A DNA stretch of 64,000 bases from Xylona heveae TC161 (lineage: Eukaryota; Ascomycota; Xylonomycetes; Xylonales; Xylonaceae). The notes below the pieces were generated by a model, which had not been told where the DNA came from, searched no databases, and saw nothing but the letters and a program-made list of their open reading frames with translations. A program made the position numbers and the translations under genes. The stretch is from assembly GCF_001619985.1 (NCBI RefSeq), contig NW_017264197.1:310001-374000 (forward strand), read 5' to 3'. This document shows, piece by piece, positions 11,756 to 24,600 of this stretch (its first letter is position 1; the number at the start of each line of letters is the position of its first letter).

Positions 11756-12870
11756 AGTCGTTTTCTCATTTGATCCCCTCTGGCTCACACCTAAATCATG
11801 CATGTTTTGCGGTCTTCTATCACTCTGGCAAAGCCTCTCTACGATTTAGCTATTCGCGGCTCCAAAAACCTGGACGACAGCCAGTAGCAGGAATCTACCT
11901 ATTTGAAACGGAGCCTGGAAGCCCAAAGTCACTCATCGCTTGAGCCTCACTGCTTTGCTCCCGTCTTTTAAGGTACAGCTTCATCAGAAATCTTGCGTTT
12001 GTTTCCTTTTTGGGTACATACGGAATCCATAATATTTTATTATCTATCATATACCCCAGCACCCATGTACTAGTTTTCTTAAAACCCAGCATATCAGATG
12101 TCCCGATTCCCTCAAATTAGATTCATTTGTGGTGTTATAGCCGCCAACATCCTCCATTTGTCAGCAAGACTTTAGATCATTCCAAATGTACGGACTGGCA
12201 AACAAGCGGTTTCCACAATTAGCACTACGTTATGTTCAATTGTATTATCATCCCTGAAGGCGGCGAAAGCAGGCGAATATGGTGTGGTTCTGGTAACGCA
12301 ACTTTCCCTTTCCCTTCTCTCAATTTTCTCTTTGTGTTTGTTTCTTTTGGATCTGAATTCGGCTTTTTGGCGGCGATCTTGGGATGGCATCTTGTGAACT
12401 ACACAGGGAAGAAAGAAGGCGTCGGATTATAGAAGCAAAATCAAGCACTCAGTTTTTATTCCTTTTTAAAGGAGGTTTAAGAAGAGCAACCGCCAACTTG
12501 GCATTAAACTTCAAATTTGATCAAGGTCCTTATCTCTGAATCGAAACGCAAATCAAGGACACGTCTATAGTAGCACTCATTCTTCCAACTTCATATTAAT
12601 GTCCCTCCTTACGTTATCGACAGCGGTAAACTTCGCTGAGCAATCGCAGTCTTCGTTTTCAACAAGAGTCGGAAAAAACTAACGCCACAAAAAGGTAACG
12701 GACGACAAATCTCAGCTCTCAAAAAAAGAGACCGAAGTCACAATTCCTCATTGCGGCATCAGGGGGGACAAAAGCGCCATAGCCCGTTCATCCTGGTGTC
12801 CCCTCAAGCAGAAGCATGTCGCATAAAGAGCCAGGAGTTTCGGCAGTGTATCTGTAGCACGATGTGACCT
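11756..12870. other. Convergent 3' regions of atg101 and yop1
   Basis: About 1.1 kb without a supported gene. Open frames of up to 82 codons are present on both strands but have no recognisable motifs. Confidence 0.55.
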
Positions 12871-13963
12871 TTACAACGCATGGGGCTTAGCAGTGGCCTG
12901 GTCCGCAGTGGTGCGGAGGTTGGCAGAGGTGGAGCTGCTGCTAGAGAAGTAGCGGGAGAAGACAGGCTGGATGAAGGAGCGGAAGACAATTTGGGCGCCA
13001 CTGTGGTGGTATGACTGTCAGATACGCTCCTACCACATGTTTTACAGAAGGGTGAAGGGTAAAACTTACCCAGTCTGGGGAAGAGCCATCCACAGAACAA
13101 GAACGAACTTGAAAGTGTAGTAGAAGGCTGCCATGCTGTTAGTTTCTTGGCATGTGATTGCGCGCATCATGGAAAATACATACGGAACCAGTAGACCGCA
13201 TTCACGGCGCTCTCAAACACTCTGATAGCAAAGTTAGCGACGTCTGATTTTCATCCAAGAGTGACTACGGCTTTCACTTACGTGAGGAAAGCATAGACGA
13301 CCCAGTACTGCACAAAGCCATATTTTGTAAGTCACGTGCTCAAGTAATTGATTGTTAAGGGGCTCCTTGCTGGTCGAATAGCGAGTCAGGAGATAAGGTC
13401 ACGTACCGTCAACCACTATATTACAAGTCAGCCGGTCAATCCATAATCTTTGACTTCTTTGGCGACGCATCGCAGCAAGTGCGCAGCGAAGAAGAAGAAG
13501 AAGCGGTTCTCACGATAGCTTACCTGAGTGTCATCGGACTTGCCGGAGGTGAAGAGAGCTTCCAGGGAATAGTATCCTGGGATGGCGAAACCAGCAATAT
13601 TGACGAGGAACTCGCCAGCAATATTAAAAAAGACAAGGAAGAAATAGACGGCTGCAAGACCCAGGATAACGTAGACCTTGGGAACGGAGGTCTGGCGCTC
13701 CAAGTTGTTGAGGACAGGGTACTTGGAAAGCTAGGATATCACCAAAGTTAGCTCATTCATATAGCTTCATGTTCCATTCTCTTTAAACTGTCAAAGGATT
13801 GTTGCAAAAAAAGATTGTGGGACGTGGAGAACCCTTGACGGGTAATAATAACAGAGACCAGTTTACGGTCGGGGCGGGTCAAGCTGGTTCAGTGGTCGTA
13901 AAGGGAACAAACCTCTTTGTCGAGCTGGGAGATCTGATGCTGAGCACGGTCTTGGAAAGACAT
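12871..13963 (-). CDS. yop1: Yop1 (REEP5/DP1/HVA22 family), ER tubule-shaping protein
   Basis: Model on the minus strand with seven exons: 13963-13913, 13730-13524, 13415-13407, 13307-13282, 13221-13184, 13127-13070 and 13000-12871. All are in phase and give 172 aa. Yop1 is a reticulon-like hairpin membrane protein that bends the ER into tubules and works with Rtn1 and Sey1. It begins MSFQDRAQHQISQLDKEL, has two long hydrophobic hairpins (residues about 35-80 and 90-130), and shows the TB2/DP1/HVA22 signature (W-L-T-Y-W-V-V-Y, FESAV..VYWFPFYY, then FVLVLWMALPQT). The third exon is only 9 nt and encodes Trp-Leu-Thr, inside the family's most conserved motif. Without it the motif is broken, which supports it as real. 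Six introns in 172 codons is dense. Confidence 0.93.
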
Positions 13964-14920
13964 TTTGCTGATTTGATAGTCAATTGATTTAGTTCAGCTA
14001 TAGCAAGTTGCTGGGGGGCGAGTCTGAAAAGTCTCAGATATGAAGTCGGGAATACGTGACAAGCTTGAAAAGGACGACGATGATGATGACAGAGTGGGCA
14101 GGAGAGAGGGAGAGGGAGGTTCTGGAAGCTAGTGACCGAATCGAGAGGGCTTAGGCCTCTCTTTTGGGAGGGAGGGCCGCGAAATTCACACTAATCGCAA
14201 GGCAACTACGGGGCTCTCAGGCTCTCCGCTCGTTTCGCTTATTCCCAGTTGAAACTGCGATGACGAAGGAGAAACTGGTGAACCTCGATCCGTCCACCAA
14301 AGCCGGGAATGGACGTAATTGTAGCTGACCTAGCGGCGTATACCTCTCCAAGAGTAGCTGTTGCCGTACACTCAGTGTAGCTTACATCCCTCTGACCGCC
14401 AACTTCTCTCGCTAACTGAGATCAGCGGTACCTGCTAGGTACTCTTGGCCTCGTCTCCCACCCAAGAATGTTCGCTTTTACGCCCTAAAGAGAAGCCGTA
14501 CTGGAAAGGGGATACACGTGACCAGAACACACCCACAATCCAGTTACCTGTTTGTCGGTCGCCCTGCGCAACCAGCCTCTCTTTCTTTGTTATTGACGCA
14601 CAACACGCCTGGTCCTGCTTCGACCACAGGCAAAGTCCTCGACAAACCTCCCGAAAGGGCCCATCTTCGCCGACTTTCGACAGAGCCTGTACTCGACCCA
14701 TCGCGAGATCCTGCAACTTGAAGTCTTCATCCTTCGAGTCGCTGTGGTCGACGAATTCTCGCGCTCGGTTTTCGTGTGGTGTCAGGCATCCTCAAAACGG
14801 TCCACCTTGAGTAGTTGGTGACCACAACATCTGACCCACCACGACGTCGATTGCCAGACAACACAATCCCCGAGTATTGGATCGTTGTCGACAATAGAAC
14901 ACAGGTTTGTAGGAACAAAG
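13964..14920. other. Divergent promoter region of yop1 and the RFX gene
   Basis: 957 nt between start codons. It contains a GGTACCTGCTAGGTAC element near 14428-14443, of the TACCTAGGTA type seen elsewhere in the window. No coding exon is supported. Confidence 0.55.
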
Positions 14921-17911
14921 ATGGACGTTGCGATGGAGCATCAGGGTGCGCATCCGGATCTAGGTGGGTTTTTAACATCGACGCGATCAGATCAACGCCA
15001 TGGTGTGGGCGTGGTGTTGCTCTGGTGATACTTTAGCGCGACTGGAGACTGACATGGACCCAAAGGGAATCCGTTGCAAAATGGACAGATGAGTGCACAT
15101 GCCGCCCGTTCACGATCAAGCACTTCGGTCTCGTCGAGAGGTCATCGTCGACCGCTCTCTCGTGCCTCGACAACCAGCTTCCACTCCACCAATACCCAGG
15201 TCTCGCAACATAATGCTGCCGATGCCAGCTTTGGAATCGCTCAGCAGCATCCTCAAGATGCCAACACCTTCCCATATACGCACGAGGAAGGGCTGATATT
15301 GCAATCAGCGCCTCAGTTAACGAACCCTCATGGCTTCGTGCTCGACCCCGCCCTGCACGGCGGCATGCCCCATGGAATGTCCTATCCTGCCGAAGGAACA
15401 TTTGCAGAGAACATGGCTGTAGCTCCTTCGCATCCTCAACCATACCCATCGTTTGAAGATACCCAACACGCAATGTTTCATGCGCACAACGCAGCAGCAG
15501 CCGCAGCAGCAGCCGCAAGTCGAAGCGCCAGTGTAGTCGATATGAAACCAGATGATACGACAATTAAACCGAAAAAGGGATCAAGTTCAAGTATTGCCAA
15601 TGATAATGAGCTTCGTCGCCTTCACCGTGAAAATAAGGGCCGTTCAATCAAGGAGGTTGCCTGCGAAGTTTTAGCAAACGAGCGAGGGCCGAAGGCCGAA
15701 AAGACGAAGCAAGTCTTCGCCATGCTCTGGTAAGTCTATAAATGCTCGAGTAGATCGAATCACTTCCATGAGGCACGGCGCTTACTCAAATACGTGATAG
15801 GCTTGACAATGTTTGCAAGAGGAGCACGGGTTCTGTCCCCCGCAACCGAGTGTACTCGCACTATGCCACCAGGTGCGGTACAGAGCGGGTTGTTCCCTTA
15901 AACCCTGCCTCGTTTGGAAAGCTCGTGCGAGTAATCTTTCCTGGTATCCAAACCCGCAGACTGGGGGTCCGAGGAGAGTCAAAGTATCATTATGTTGATC
16001 TTTCCTTATCCGATGACAATCAGGACGGATTAGATGTAGAAAGAGCGGGCGGTCGTAATGGAAGTATATCCTTGGGCCCGCCTGGAAATTCTAATAACAA
16101 GTAAGTTATTGTCCTTCACAACTCAATAGAAATAATGTCTTACATATTTCGTTAGTCCGAGGTCACAATTCCCCGCCGACACAGCCGTTTTCCCTGGGCC
16201 CGGTTTGTCTTCCTTCGGCGCCTACTCGCAAGCTTTTGTGCAGCCCTCGGGAACCCGGCAACCAGTTTCAGGTAGCTTGTTCATAGACCTACAAGGTTCG
16301 AGCATTGAACGGATTACTAGCCCCACCAACATGATTCAGCAGCAACTTCACTTCTCTAGCTCAATTGATGTGCCCTTGGAGGGTTACGAACCAGTAGTAC
16401 TGCCGAAGATTCATGAATATACGCCGGAGAAGACAGATACAGATATCGCCGACGCTTTAACAGCATTATATCGAACTCACTGCACGTCTCTGGTTGACTG
16501 TATACGATTCTGCAAAGAACGACAATTTTTCCGCCTTTTTACACAATTCCACGGCACACTTACCGTTCCTGTGCAAAAGCTCCTGGCACACCCGAATATT
16601 GCTCCATGGATCGCGGAGTGTGATCGGCTCATGTATCAAAAAATGATCCGATTCGTAGCTCCGTTGGCGCTGCAGGTTATCCCAAAGCAAGTTCTGGATT
16701 TTTTGCGGCTTGTATCAGAAAAGCTTTGCTCCCACATCTCGGCGACCTTCCAGAACCATCCGGCCCACTTAGTTCAAGCAAAGCTTAACCCAGCAGCGAC
16801 TTTTGCCAGTCTTCTAAGCCGCCTGCTAAGAGTAAACGTAACTGCTCACGCAGCAGCAAACATGCTCTGTAATGATGCCAACCGAGACCAGATGTGGCAC
16901 GATTGGGTGCTTTTCCTGAGACCCGTCAAAGTCCTGGAGACTGTTCTGCCCAACTGCGGCTATGCTGAAGCTCTTCGCATCTTGACTTCGGACGTTCGAA
17001 ATGCCCTGGAGCCGCTCAATACCGACCCTTTTCTCGAAGCTGGGACCATTTATGAAGCAGCCAGTTTTGCCTCTGCCAATGCACCTGCACAGCCCCAAAG
17101 CATTGGCGTAAATGGCAAATCCACAGAGAACTTCCTTGAGCGATGGGCCGGCTTTCTCGCCGATCTTCCCAAGCGATTTCCCCAAGCCAGCACGCGGGTC
17201 CTTCTGCAATGCATCGAAAGCGTAGGCACTGCCGCACTGCGAGATCTAACGATAGCTGGAGCAAACAGCTTTGGTGCATGGTGGGTAACCAAAGTCTGGG
17301 TAGATGAAATGATCCGCTGGCTTGTTGAAATGGGCGGCTTTCTTGACCCTCTTCCCCCAGCCAGCCCAAGCGCTACCGAAGTCGCGATGCCATCGGCAAC
17401 GAGTAATCATTCTATCAGTGCCGACTCACTATTTGGCGGCGCCACTGCTGTTGGTGCTGCTGCTGCCGCCAATGCAGGAAATCCTCCTCGCCCGCAAAGC
17501 GGAATGAGCACTCATGCTGACAGCCGGTTCAGCAGCATTGACGTTGATTTTGGCACTGCGCCTGGCGGCCCAGAAGACAACAGCAATCAAGAGCGCAAAC
17601 CAGAACACTCCCACCAGCAGCAACAACTCCATCATGGAGGAGTTCAGCATCATATTCAGCAACCCCAACATCATCACAGGCACTCAAATTCTGCTCTAGA
17701 CACTGCTCACCACGCTACTCCTGCCTCTGCAGGATTCGGCGGCTCTGTTGTCGAAGAGCAGAACCACGATGATTCTGGGATCAGTATCCCGTTGTCGGAC
17801 GAAGATCTCGCGCTGGCAAAATACGGCAGTTTCGTCACCGAGGGAGATTCAGGTTCGGGCGCGAATCTCGGCTCAGATCCCACGGGGAGTGGCGACGTTG
17901 TGGTGTGTTGA
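14921..17911 (+). CDS. RFX-family winged-helix transcription factor
   Basis: Model: exons 14921-14963, 15066-15729, 15801-16100 and 16156-17911, in phase, giving 920 aa. RFX proteins bind X-box DNA as dimers. Fungal members (yeast Crt1/Rfx1, Talaromyces marneffei RfxA) act in the DNA-damage response, cell cycle and morphogenesis. The DNA-binding domain spans about residues 225-305, with the family cores SVPRNRVYSHY, LNPASFGKLVR.IFP, TRRLGVRGESKYHY; it is interrupted by the intron at 15730-15800. Ahead of it lies an alanine/serine-rich region with an A9 run, and a block rich in charged residues leads into the domain. Behind it come a helical RFX dimerisation-type region (about residues 390-690) and a low-complexity tail with H/Q runs. 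The first exon (14 codons) and the AAAG acceptor at 15065 are my weakest choice; the rest is firm. Confidence 0.88.
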
Positions 17912-19302
17912 GTGAACGCTCCCATTTTCAACGTCACGACGCTCTCGTCCATTTTGGGCTTTTCCACTTCCAAAAACCTTTGTCGCGGGATTGGCGTTTC
18001 TGGAATCATCAATTTTGTCTTTTTGTATTCTTGGGCAGCTCCTATTCCCTTAATACCTTGCGTTCGTCTCTTTCTCCCCAAATTTTGTTAATTTTTGCTT
18101 TGCTATTTATGTTCTCCATCTACGTTTACTACGTTTGGCGGCCTATCTTTGCTTGGCCTCTCACGATCCCATTTTCCTCCTATCCTATTTTTTGGCCTCA
18201 GTTCTGGCCTCAACCGCACGAGCCACTCAGTCACGAGTCTCACGAGAACATTACGCATATCATAACGTATGCTCACGTACGACATGTATCATGCATGCAT
18301 GTATTGGGATACGCTTGCCGTCCTTTTTGTCCAGGGAGCTTTCCTTGAACCATCCGTGTTCTATTTCCTGGAATTTTCTGGGTTTCTCTCTATCTCGGAT
18401 CTTGGAGACTGTCCTTTTTCGACAGCTTAGTTTTCAATATCCCGTCTTCCTTTTTTTTCATTGTTCTTCATTTCTTTCATATTGTTTTCTCTTCCATTTC
18501 GTGCGTTTCAGCTTCTACAGGTTTGTTCATCTGCTCCTTTCTTTCATATTTATCTTTGTGATCTCCTTTTATTTCACTTCTCACTTCTCGTTTCAACCCC
18601 AGACGTTTAATATCACTTGGTTTCCTTTATATTCTTGGTATTTCTCTCTACTTTCCCAAGGGACGGCGGCGCAGGTCGGGGCTGCGGTAATGCAAAATAG
18701 CACACGCAGATCAGCCAAGGAAGGTTGGTTGGTTTGCTGGTTGGACAGTGAACATAATTTTTCGCGTTTTTGGCGTTGTACAGGTGTTTCTCGTCAACTT
18801 TTAATTTATATTTTCGCATGCTTGGGATGAGATATCAAGCTTATATGAATGCATCACGTTATTTTCAAATTGTCTGTTGCATTGATTCGAGTAATATCTA
18901 TCTGAGATAAAAGTGACGTGCCGTGCAGAGATATACGTTATCGTGCCGCAGAGTAAAAAGGGCGCCAGATGTAAAGAATAGGCATATGATACTGCTTTGA
19001 GTTTCCAGTGGAACATTTCTAGACTCCTACTTTAAGCATACAAGCAATGAGAGTCGCGATGACAATGAAGAATAGATGGAAGCTTGATTTCCGGAGAAAG
19101 TGAGTATTTGCAAGGGTGATACGGGGTTCATAAATGAAATAATGAATTTGTCAAAGCAATGGGGAAATGAATCGCATAGAGGATATCGATGTAGACAGAA
19201 CAAGGAGACGGAAATTGAGAATAACGCTACAATAAATTTTCAACGTCACCACAATGCCATTTCCACACCCAACCATGAGCCGGTAATCGGAAAAGCACGA
19301 CA
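17912..19302. other. Gene-free stretch between the RFX gene and the gag-like gene
   Basis: The first 750 nt are strongly T- and C-rich on the plus strand, typical of a long fungal 3' UTR or its downstream region. A small ATGCATGCATG repeat lies near 18292-18302. A 231-codon open frame here is composed mainly of S, F and L from the pyrimidine bias, so I do not call it a gene. Confidence 0.55.
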
Positions 19303-20505
19303 TCAAAGATGAGCCGCCAAGGTAGGATCAGCATGAATAATAATTCGTTCAATAGATTTGGATTGACCAAATTCCTCAATCCACAGACGCAAGCGGGCAC
19401 GCAGCTGGCTCTCAAACCGAACAATTGACGTATCGGCAGAAGGAGGGGCCAAATACTCCCTCAATATTGGATCCAATCCACGATACGCAAAGTCAATTTG
19501 GTCAGAAACCTGATCGAAGCCTGCTGAGCGTGCATAGCGAACAATAGAGTACAGATAGTCCGAGATGTTTCTGCCGGAACGCACGTCGTCGACTGTGAAC
19601 TTGTCATTGCATAATTTCTGGAGTGCAACAACGCCAGGCATTTTGAAGCGTGAAATGAGTTCGGCACACCATGTGCTGAGACTCTGGTGAAGAATTGCCT
19701 TTTTGGCGCCACTCAAATGTCCATACCAGAGTAATGCATCTCCACGGAGGCAAAGAAATAGATTTCCAGCCACCAACTTATCTCCTTTGAGAGTTGCGTA
19801 ATCGCGAATCCTGTCAACGAAATGGAAGACGTCAGAGTATATGACTGTGTTGTTGATGTAGGAAAGCGGCTGTTCGTCTCCAGGACTGAAAAATCCTACC
19901 TCGTCGAGGTCCCAACGAGCTTGCTGTCCTTGAAGCGTTGTTGCAAGTTCACGAATAGCTGATGTAATGGTCATAATGGAGACCGAGTCATTGTTAGGCA
20001 CTAGAGAAGGACTTGAGGAATTCGTGGATAATGAAGAGACAGACATTGGTTGGCTTGACTCGGTTTTGGAAGATACGGGCACAGAATCAAACGCAGAACT
20101 ACTTCCGTTGGTAGAATGATTGCCAGTGCGATTGATACCGTCAGGAACAGCCGCCGGCGGATTTTTGATATCTGGTTCAATCTTCGAATCCCAACTTTTG
20201 ACCGCACCACGAATCTCATTAACTACCACGCGTAAGTCATCGAGCTTAACGTGCAACCGGATAATATCGTCTTCGATGGGGTAGATCCTATCGTCCAGCA
20301 GCTCTCGAAGCTCTTGAGCGGGCCCTTGACACGAGCTTATTCCTTCCGACTTTTCCTGTGAAAGTTTATATTCAGACTCTCCCTCTCCATGTCCATTTGC
20401 AACGTATGTGTCTTTTTGCCCTGTAAGTGGTTCAGAGGCGTGGCGTGGCTGAGTAGAAGTTTGATGCACATTTGCCCGCTCTTGTGAGACTCCATTTTTG
20501 GTCAC
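19303..20505 (-). mobile_element. Gag-like retroelement-derived ORF (Ty3/gypsy-type capsid region), looks whole
   Basis: A single reading frame of about 400 codons. The N-terminal third is polar and probably disordered, with a predicted helical segment (ELRELLDDRIYPIEDD). The C-terminal half resembles the capsid part of LTR-retroelement Gag, with a helix rich in L, a GDALLWYGHL core, a W-C-A-E-L-I-S-R-F segment and an R-S-G-R-N-I-S-D-Y-L stretch, as in retrotransposon gag domains. No protease, reverse transcriptase, integrase, zinc knuckle or LTRs are visible around it. The frame looks whole, with no breaks seen. It may be a host-adopted gag gene of considerable age, or a gag-only remnant; the absence of the rest of an element favours adoption. 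It may start in a short upstream exon. Confidence 0.6.
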
Positions 20506-21631
20506 ATAGGTTTGGTCGAGACAGGGATGTGCCGTATTGGTACCAGAAGTCGAGATACCCTAAAAAGCCTGTCAGATTTGAGCTTCTTCAGAAACAAGCG
20601 GGAAGCCGTTATTATGGTTTGGATAGGCAGAGAGCATATCATTCGGCAGTGCTCGGCATCAAGTTTAACCATCAAGTTACCGAGAAGTTGACAACGAAAT
20701 GCAGTTACCATAGCACCACAGCTAGCAGACTCTAGCAACCCAACGGATGGAGCATCGCCGGAAGTCATATTGAGAAAGAAGGGGTGGAAAAAGAAAAAAG
20801 AGACCAGGTCAGAAACTGAGATTATAGGTGCTTGGAGAACGCGGAAGCCCCACAGCTAAAATTCAGTTGAAAGAATCTCTCTAATAGAAGAGTTGTAATT
20901 AGAGAACACATTGCACTTGTCGAAAGATCTATAGTATTTGGGGAATATTCGTGTTTGAGCAGACAATCCTCAATGAAGAAGCCTCAAAATGACACTCAGC
21001 GCTTTCCAAAAGGACGCAGCACATAAACATTGCTGTTTCCCACGTCGGCGATAATAGTAGCAATCAGCAAAAGCAGCGTAATACATTATCAACTTTAGGA
21101 GAGAGCACTCGAAAGCTACTGCTAATACGAGAACTCCGAAGAATAAATTAGCGGTGGAGGTGACGCGGATTGCAGTTATTTGTTTTGAATTGTCTTCCAG
21201 GGCGAACGATGGGCCCAGTTATAGCTACCCAAAATGGCAATGATTGTATAATTACACAAGTTTAACTAATTTTGCGGCACAGAAAGGGAATGGGGATTTG
21301 TGCTCCTTTGCATACATTGATATAAAGTATGTATATGAATATAAGATGGTGATTGGAGAGTTAAATTAATACAGTAGAATGTGATCATGGTCCGATAGTT
21401 TAGTCGGTGACGCGTATAGACAGAAATTATACCTGTAGAGCCTAGCCTGGCTTATAAACGAAATGCCGCAATGCCATGATGTTAAGAATTATCCCACCCA
21501 GATATATGCGCCGGTTTTGCTGCTGTAGAATAAATGCAGACGCCAAAAGCTAACAATCAGATATAGGCTCGATGCCTCCAAAGGACAGAGGTATAAAAAG
21601 CGTTCTCACAACTTCGGCAGGCTGACAATGC
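20506..21631. other. Stretch between the gag-like gene and the ABC transporter gene
   Basis: Upstream sequence of the gag-like gene followed by the 3' region of the ABC transporter gene, both on the minus strand. AT-rich beyond 20770, with no supported gene and no terminal repeats seen. Confidence 0.5.
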
Positions 21632-24600
21632 CTACTCAGCCTTGCCAAGACTCTGGAGGTTGACAAGCTCAAAGTACCTTGCTTTGTTGCGAAGCAGTTC
21701 AGCATGGGTACCGTGCTCAACAATACGGCCTTGGTCAAAGACGTAAATGATGTCGGCCTTTTGTATAGTACTGAGTCGATGTGCGACAGCAATAGTAGTA
21801 CGGCCGCGGGCAGCAGCATCGAGTGCAGCCTGAACAACCTTTTCTGATTCCGAATCCAATGCTGATGTGGCTTCATCGAGCAACAAGACTTTCGGATCAC
21901 GAAGAAGAGCACGGGCAATAGCAATTCTCTGCTTTTGGCCACCAGAAAGCATACTGCCCTTGCTACCGACAACTGTTCCGAATCCTTCCCTATAAGCAAA
22001 AAATTAGCAACGGGATAGCTTTCCGGTTGCGGGGATTTCACGCAAGAACTTACGGAAGAGACATGATAAAATCGTAAATATTAGCATCCTTGCAAGCCTG
22101 GACAATTTCTTCTTCCGGAACATCCTCACGGTCGGCTCCAAGAAGAACATTATCACGAACCGTGCCTTGGTAGAGCGTGGGCTCTTGACTAACCAATGCC
22201 AGATAGCTACGGTAGTCGTTGACGTTTAACTTTGAGATCTCTTTGCCGTCGATGAAGACACCTCCTGACAAAGGGTCATAAAATCGTTCGAGCAGTGCAA
22301 TAGTGGTGCTCTTTCCGCAACCGCTAGCGCCGACGAGGGCAACATATTGGCCAGGCTTAACCGTTAGGTCGAGGCCTCTCAAGACCGGTTGTTCGGGACG
22401 AGTTGGATAACGGAAGTGAACGTCACGGAATTCGATCATACCATCCATGCCGCTTAAGCGTTCTCCCTCGCCTGACCAAGTGTCAATGGTCGGTTTCCGG
22501 TCAAAAAGTGCTTTCAGCTCCTGAGCCGCCAGTTTCGCTTTGCCCATGTCAGGCGCAAAGGAAAAGATGGTGCCGGCGGATTGGGCGCCGAAAATGATAG
22601 AGGAATAGCAAAGGAAGAATTGAAACATCGAGTACTCCCCATCCGCGATAAGTTTTCCACCATACCAGAACCCAAGAGCTGTACAAAGGAACATGAACGA
22701 TTGAGAGGCAGCGTAAAGTAGGGATGACTTGAGCACGGATATAAAACTTGTCCTAGCCTGTTGGACAAGCGACTCATGGTATTGATCCCAGACATCATGT
22801 TCTCGAGTCAGTGATGCGACAGTTCTGATCGCAGAAGTCGCTTCACATGCATAACTGGCAGAGTGTTCGTATGCCTTCTTCGCTCGCTCCTGGAAATGGG
22901 CAAGCATCCAGAAACGGAAGAAGCCACAAGCGAGGAGAATAGGAACAGTTGCAGTGCATACGAGTGCCAACTTCCAGCCGATCGCGCAAGATAAAGCAAT
23001 CGACGCAATCAAAGTTGTAAGAACAAGAAGAATTGTGCCAAGGGTAGATCCACTCATTCCCGCAAGGTGATTGGTCTCCGTGGACAAGAATGAGGTCAGC
23101 GCGCCGGCCGTATTTTCATCCCGGTCAAAAAATTCAATGTCCTGCCGTAGCATGGTCCGGAATGCTTGAAGGCGTGCGCGATGCACGAGTCGCTCCGAAC
23201 AAAAGGCAAAAGAGATGCCCTGGACACAGAAAGCGATGAATTCGATAAGAGCGAGCATGAGATACATTCCAGACCAGAAGTCTGCATCATGTCGGAGCTT
23301 GTGAACCTGTGCAGGCAAAGGCAGGGAGAGCGCAACAATGGCCTTTGCAAAAAAGACAGACTGAGTAGGATTTCCGCCTCCACAGACGATTGAAAAGGCA
23401 AGGCCCAGGAGCATGAATAGTCTCTCTTTGCGATTGAAAGAAGCAACAAGCTTTATCAAAGTCCACAGGGAGTACTTTGGACGAGATTCTGGTTGCCTTT
23501 GCTTGAGAGCCATGCTTGAAATGGATTTCGTGGTTTGGGTTCGATTCAACTTCTCTGCCATAGCAGCATCTTCAGGGTCTGATTCGAAAGCGTCCTTCTT
23601 TTCTGAGGTGGGAGTTCCAACGATTTGTCGATCACGCTCATCTAAGATAGGAACTTCGTCAATTGCCTTATTCTCGTTGATAGCTGCAATACGCTGCGCC
23701 TCGACAAGGTTGTAATACGCTGATCGCAAGCGAAGAAGCTCATCATGGGTACCCTGTTCGACTATACGACCACGGGACATGACAACGATGTTGTCGGCTC
23801 CTTTGATGGTTGACAGACGATGAGCAATCACAATTGTGGTTCGGCCAACGGCGGCAGCATCGAGCGCTGCCTGCACAACGCCTTCACTTTTCGTATCCAG
23901 GGCGGAAGTAGCTTCATCCAGAAGAAGAATCTTAGGATCGCTGACGATCGCACGTGCAATAGCGATACGCTGCTTCTGGCCACCAGAGAGCAGGAAACCC
24001 CTCTCGCCAACATGCGTCTGGTATCCTTCAGGCAGAGAAGTGACAAAGTCATGGGCATTTGCCATCTTAGCCGCGTTGATTATGAGTTCTTGTTGCTTTT
24101 CTTCAGATACGCTCTCATATTTTGTGCCAATCAACCCATGCCTGATATTGCCGTAAATGGTCGTAGCGAAGAGAGTAGGCTCCTGGCTAACCAAGGAAAT
24201 CTGTTGTCGAAGCCAACGGAGGTTTAGGGTTGAAACGTCATGGCCGTCCAACAATACCTGGCCGCCCACGGGATCATAAAAACGCTCGACCAAATGCACG
24301 ATAGTACTCTTTCCGGAGCCTGATGCACCAACCAGCGCGGTCGTTTTTCCTGCAGGAACCACAAGGTTCACATCATCCATGATTGTAACTTCCGGCCGTG
24401 AGGGATAAATGTGCTTGACATGTCGAAGCTCCACCGTGCCTTCCAGCGATTCTAATTTCTCGCCGTCGTCCGTGACCGAATCCAGGGGTGAAGCACGGTC
24501 AATCGTATGATAGATTTTTGTGGCTGCTCCCACAGCGGTAGTGAAGGCCTGCGCGTTGGGGGCGACGTTTCCAAGCGCAAAAGCTCCGATCATGACCGAC

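Noticed and set aside
15033-15563. 176-codon minus-strand frame opposite the RFX exon
   Set aside because: Antisense shadow of the RFX coding frame, whose phase continues across three introns.
18135-18830. 231-codon plus-strand frame after the RFX gene
   Set aside because: Made mostly of F, S, L and Y because of pyrimidine-rich DNA; no domain, and its position fits a 3' flank.
18900-21600. Long terminal repeats flanking the gag-like gene
   Set aside because: No matching direct repeats, primer-binding site or polypurine tract stood out by eye on either side.
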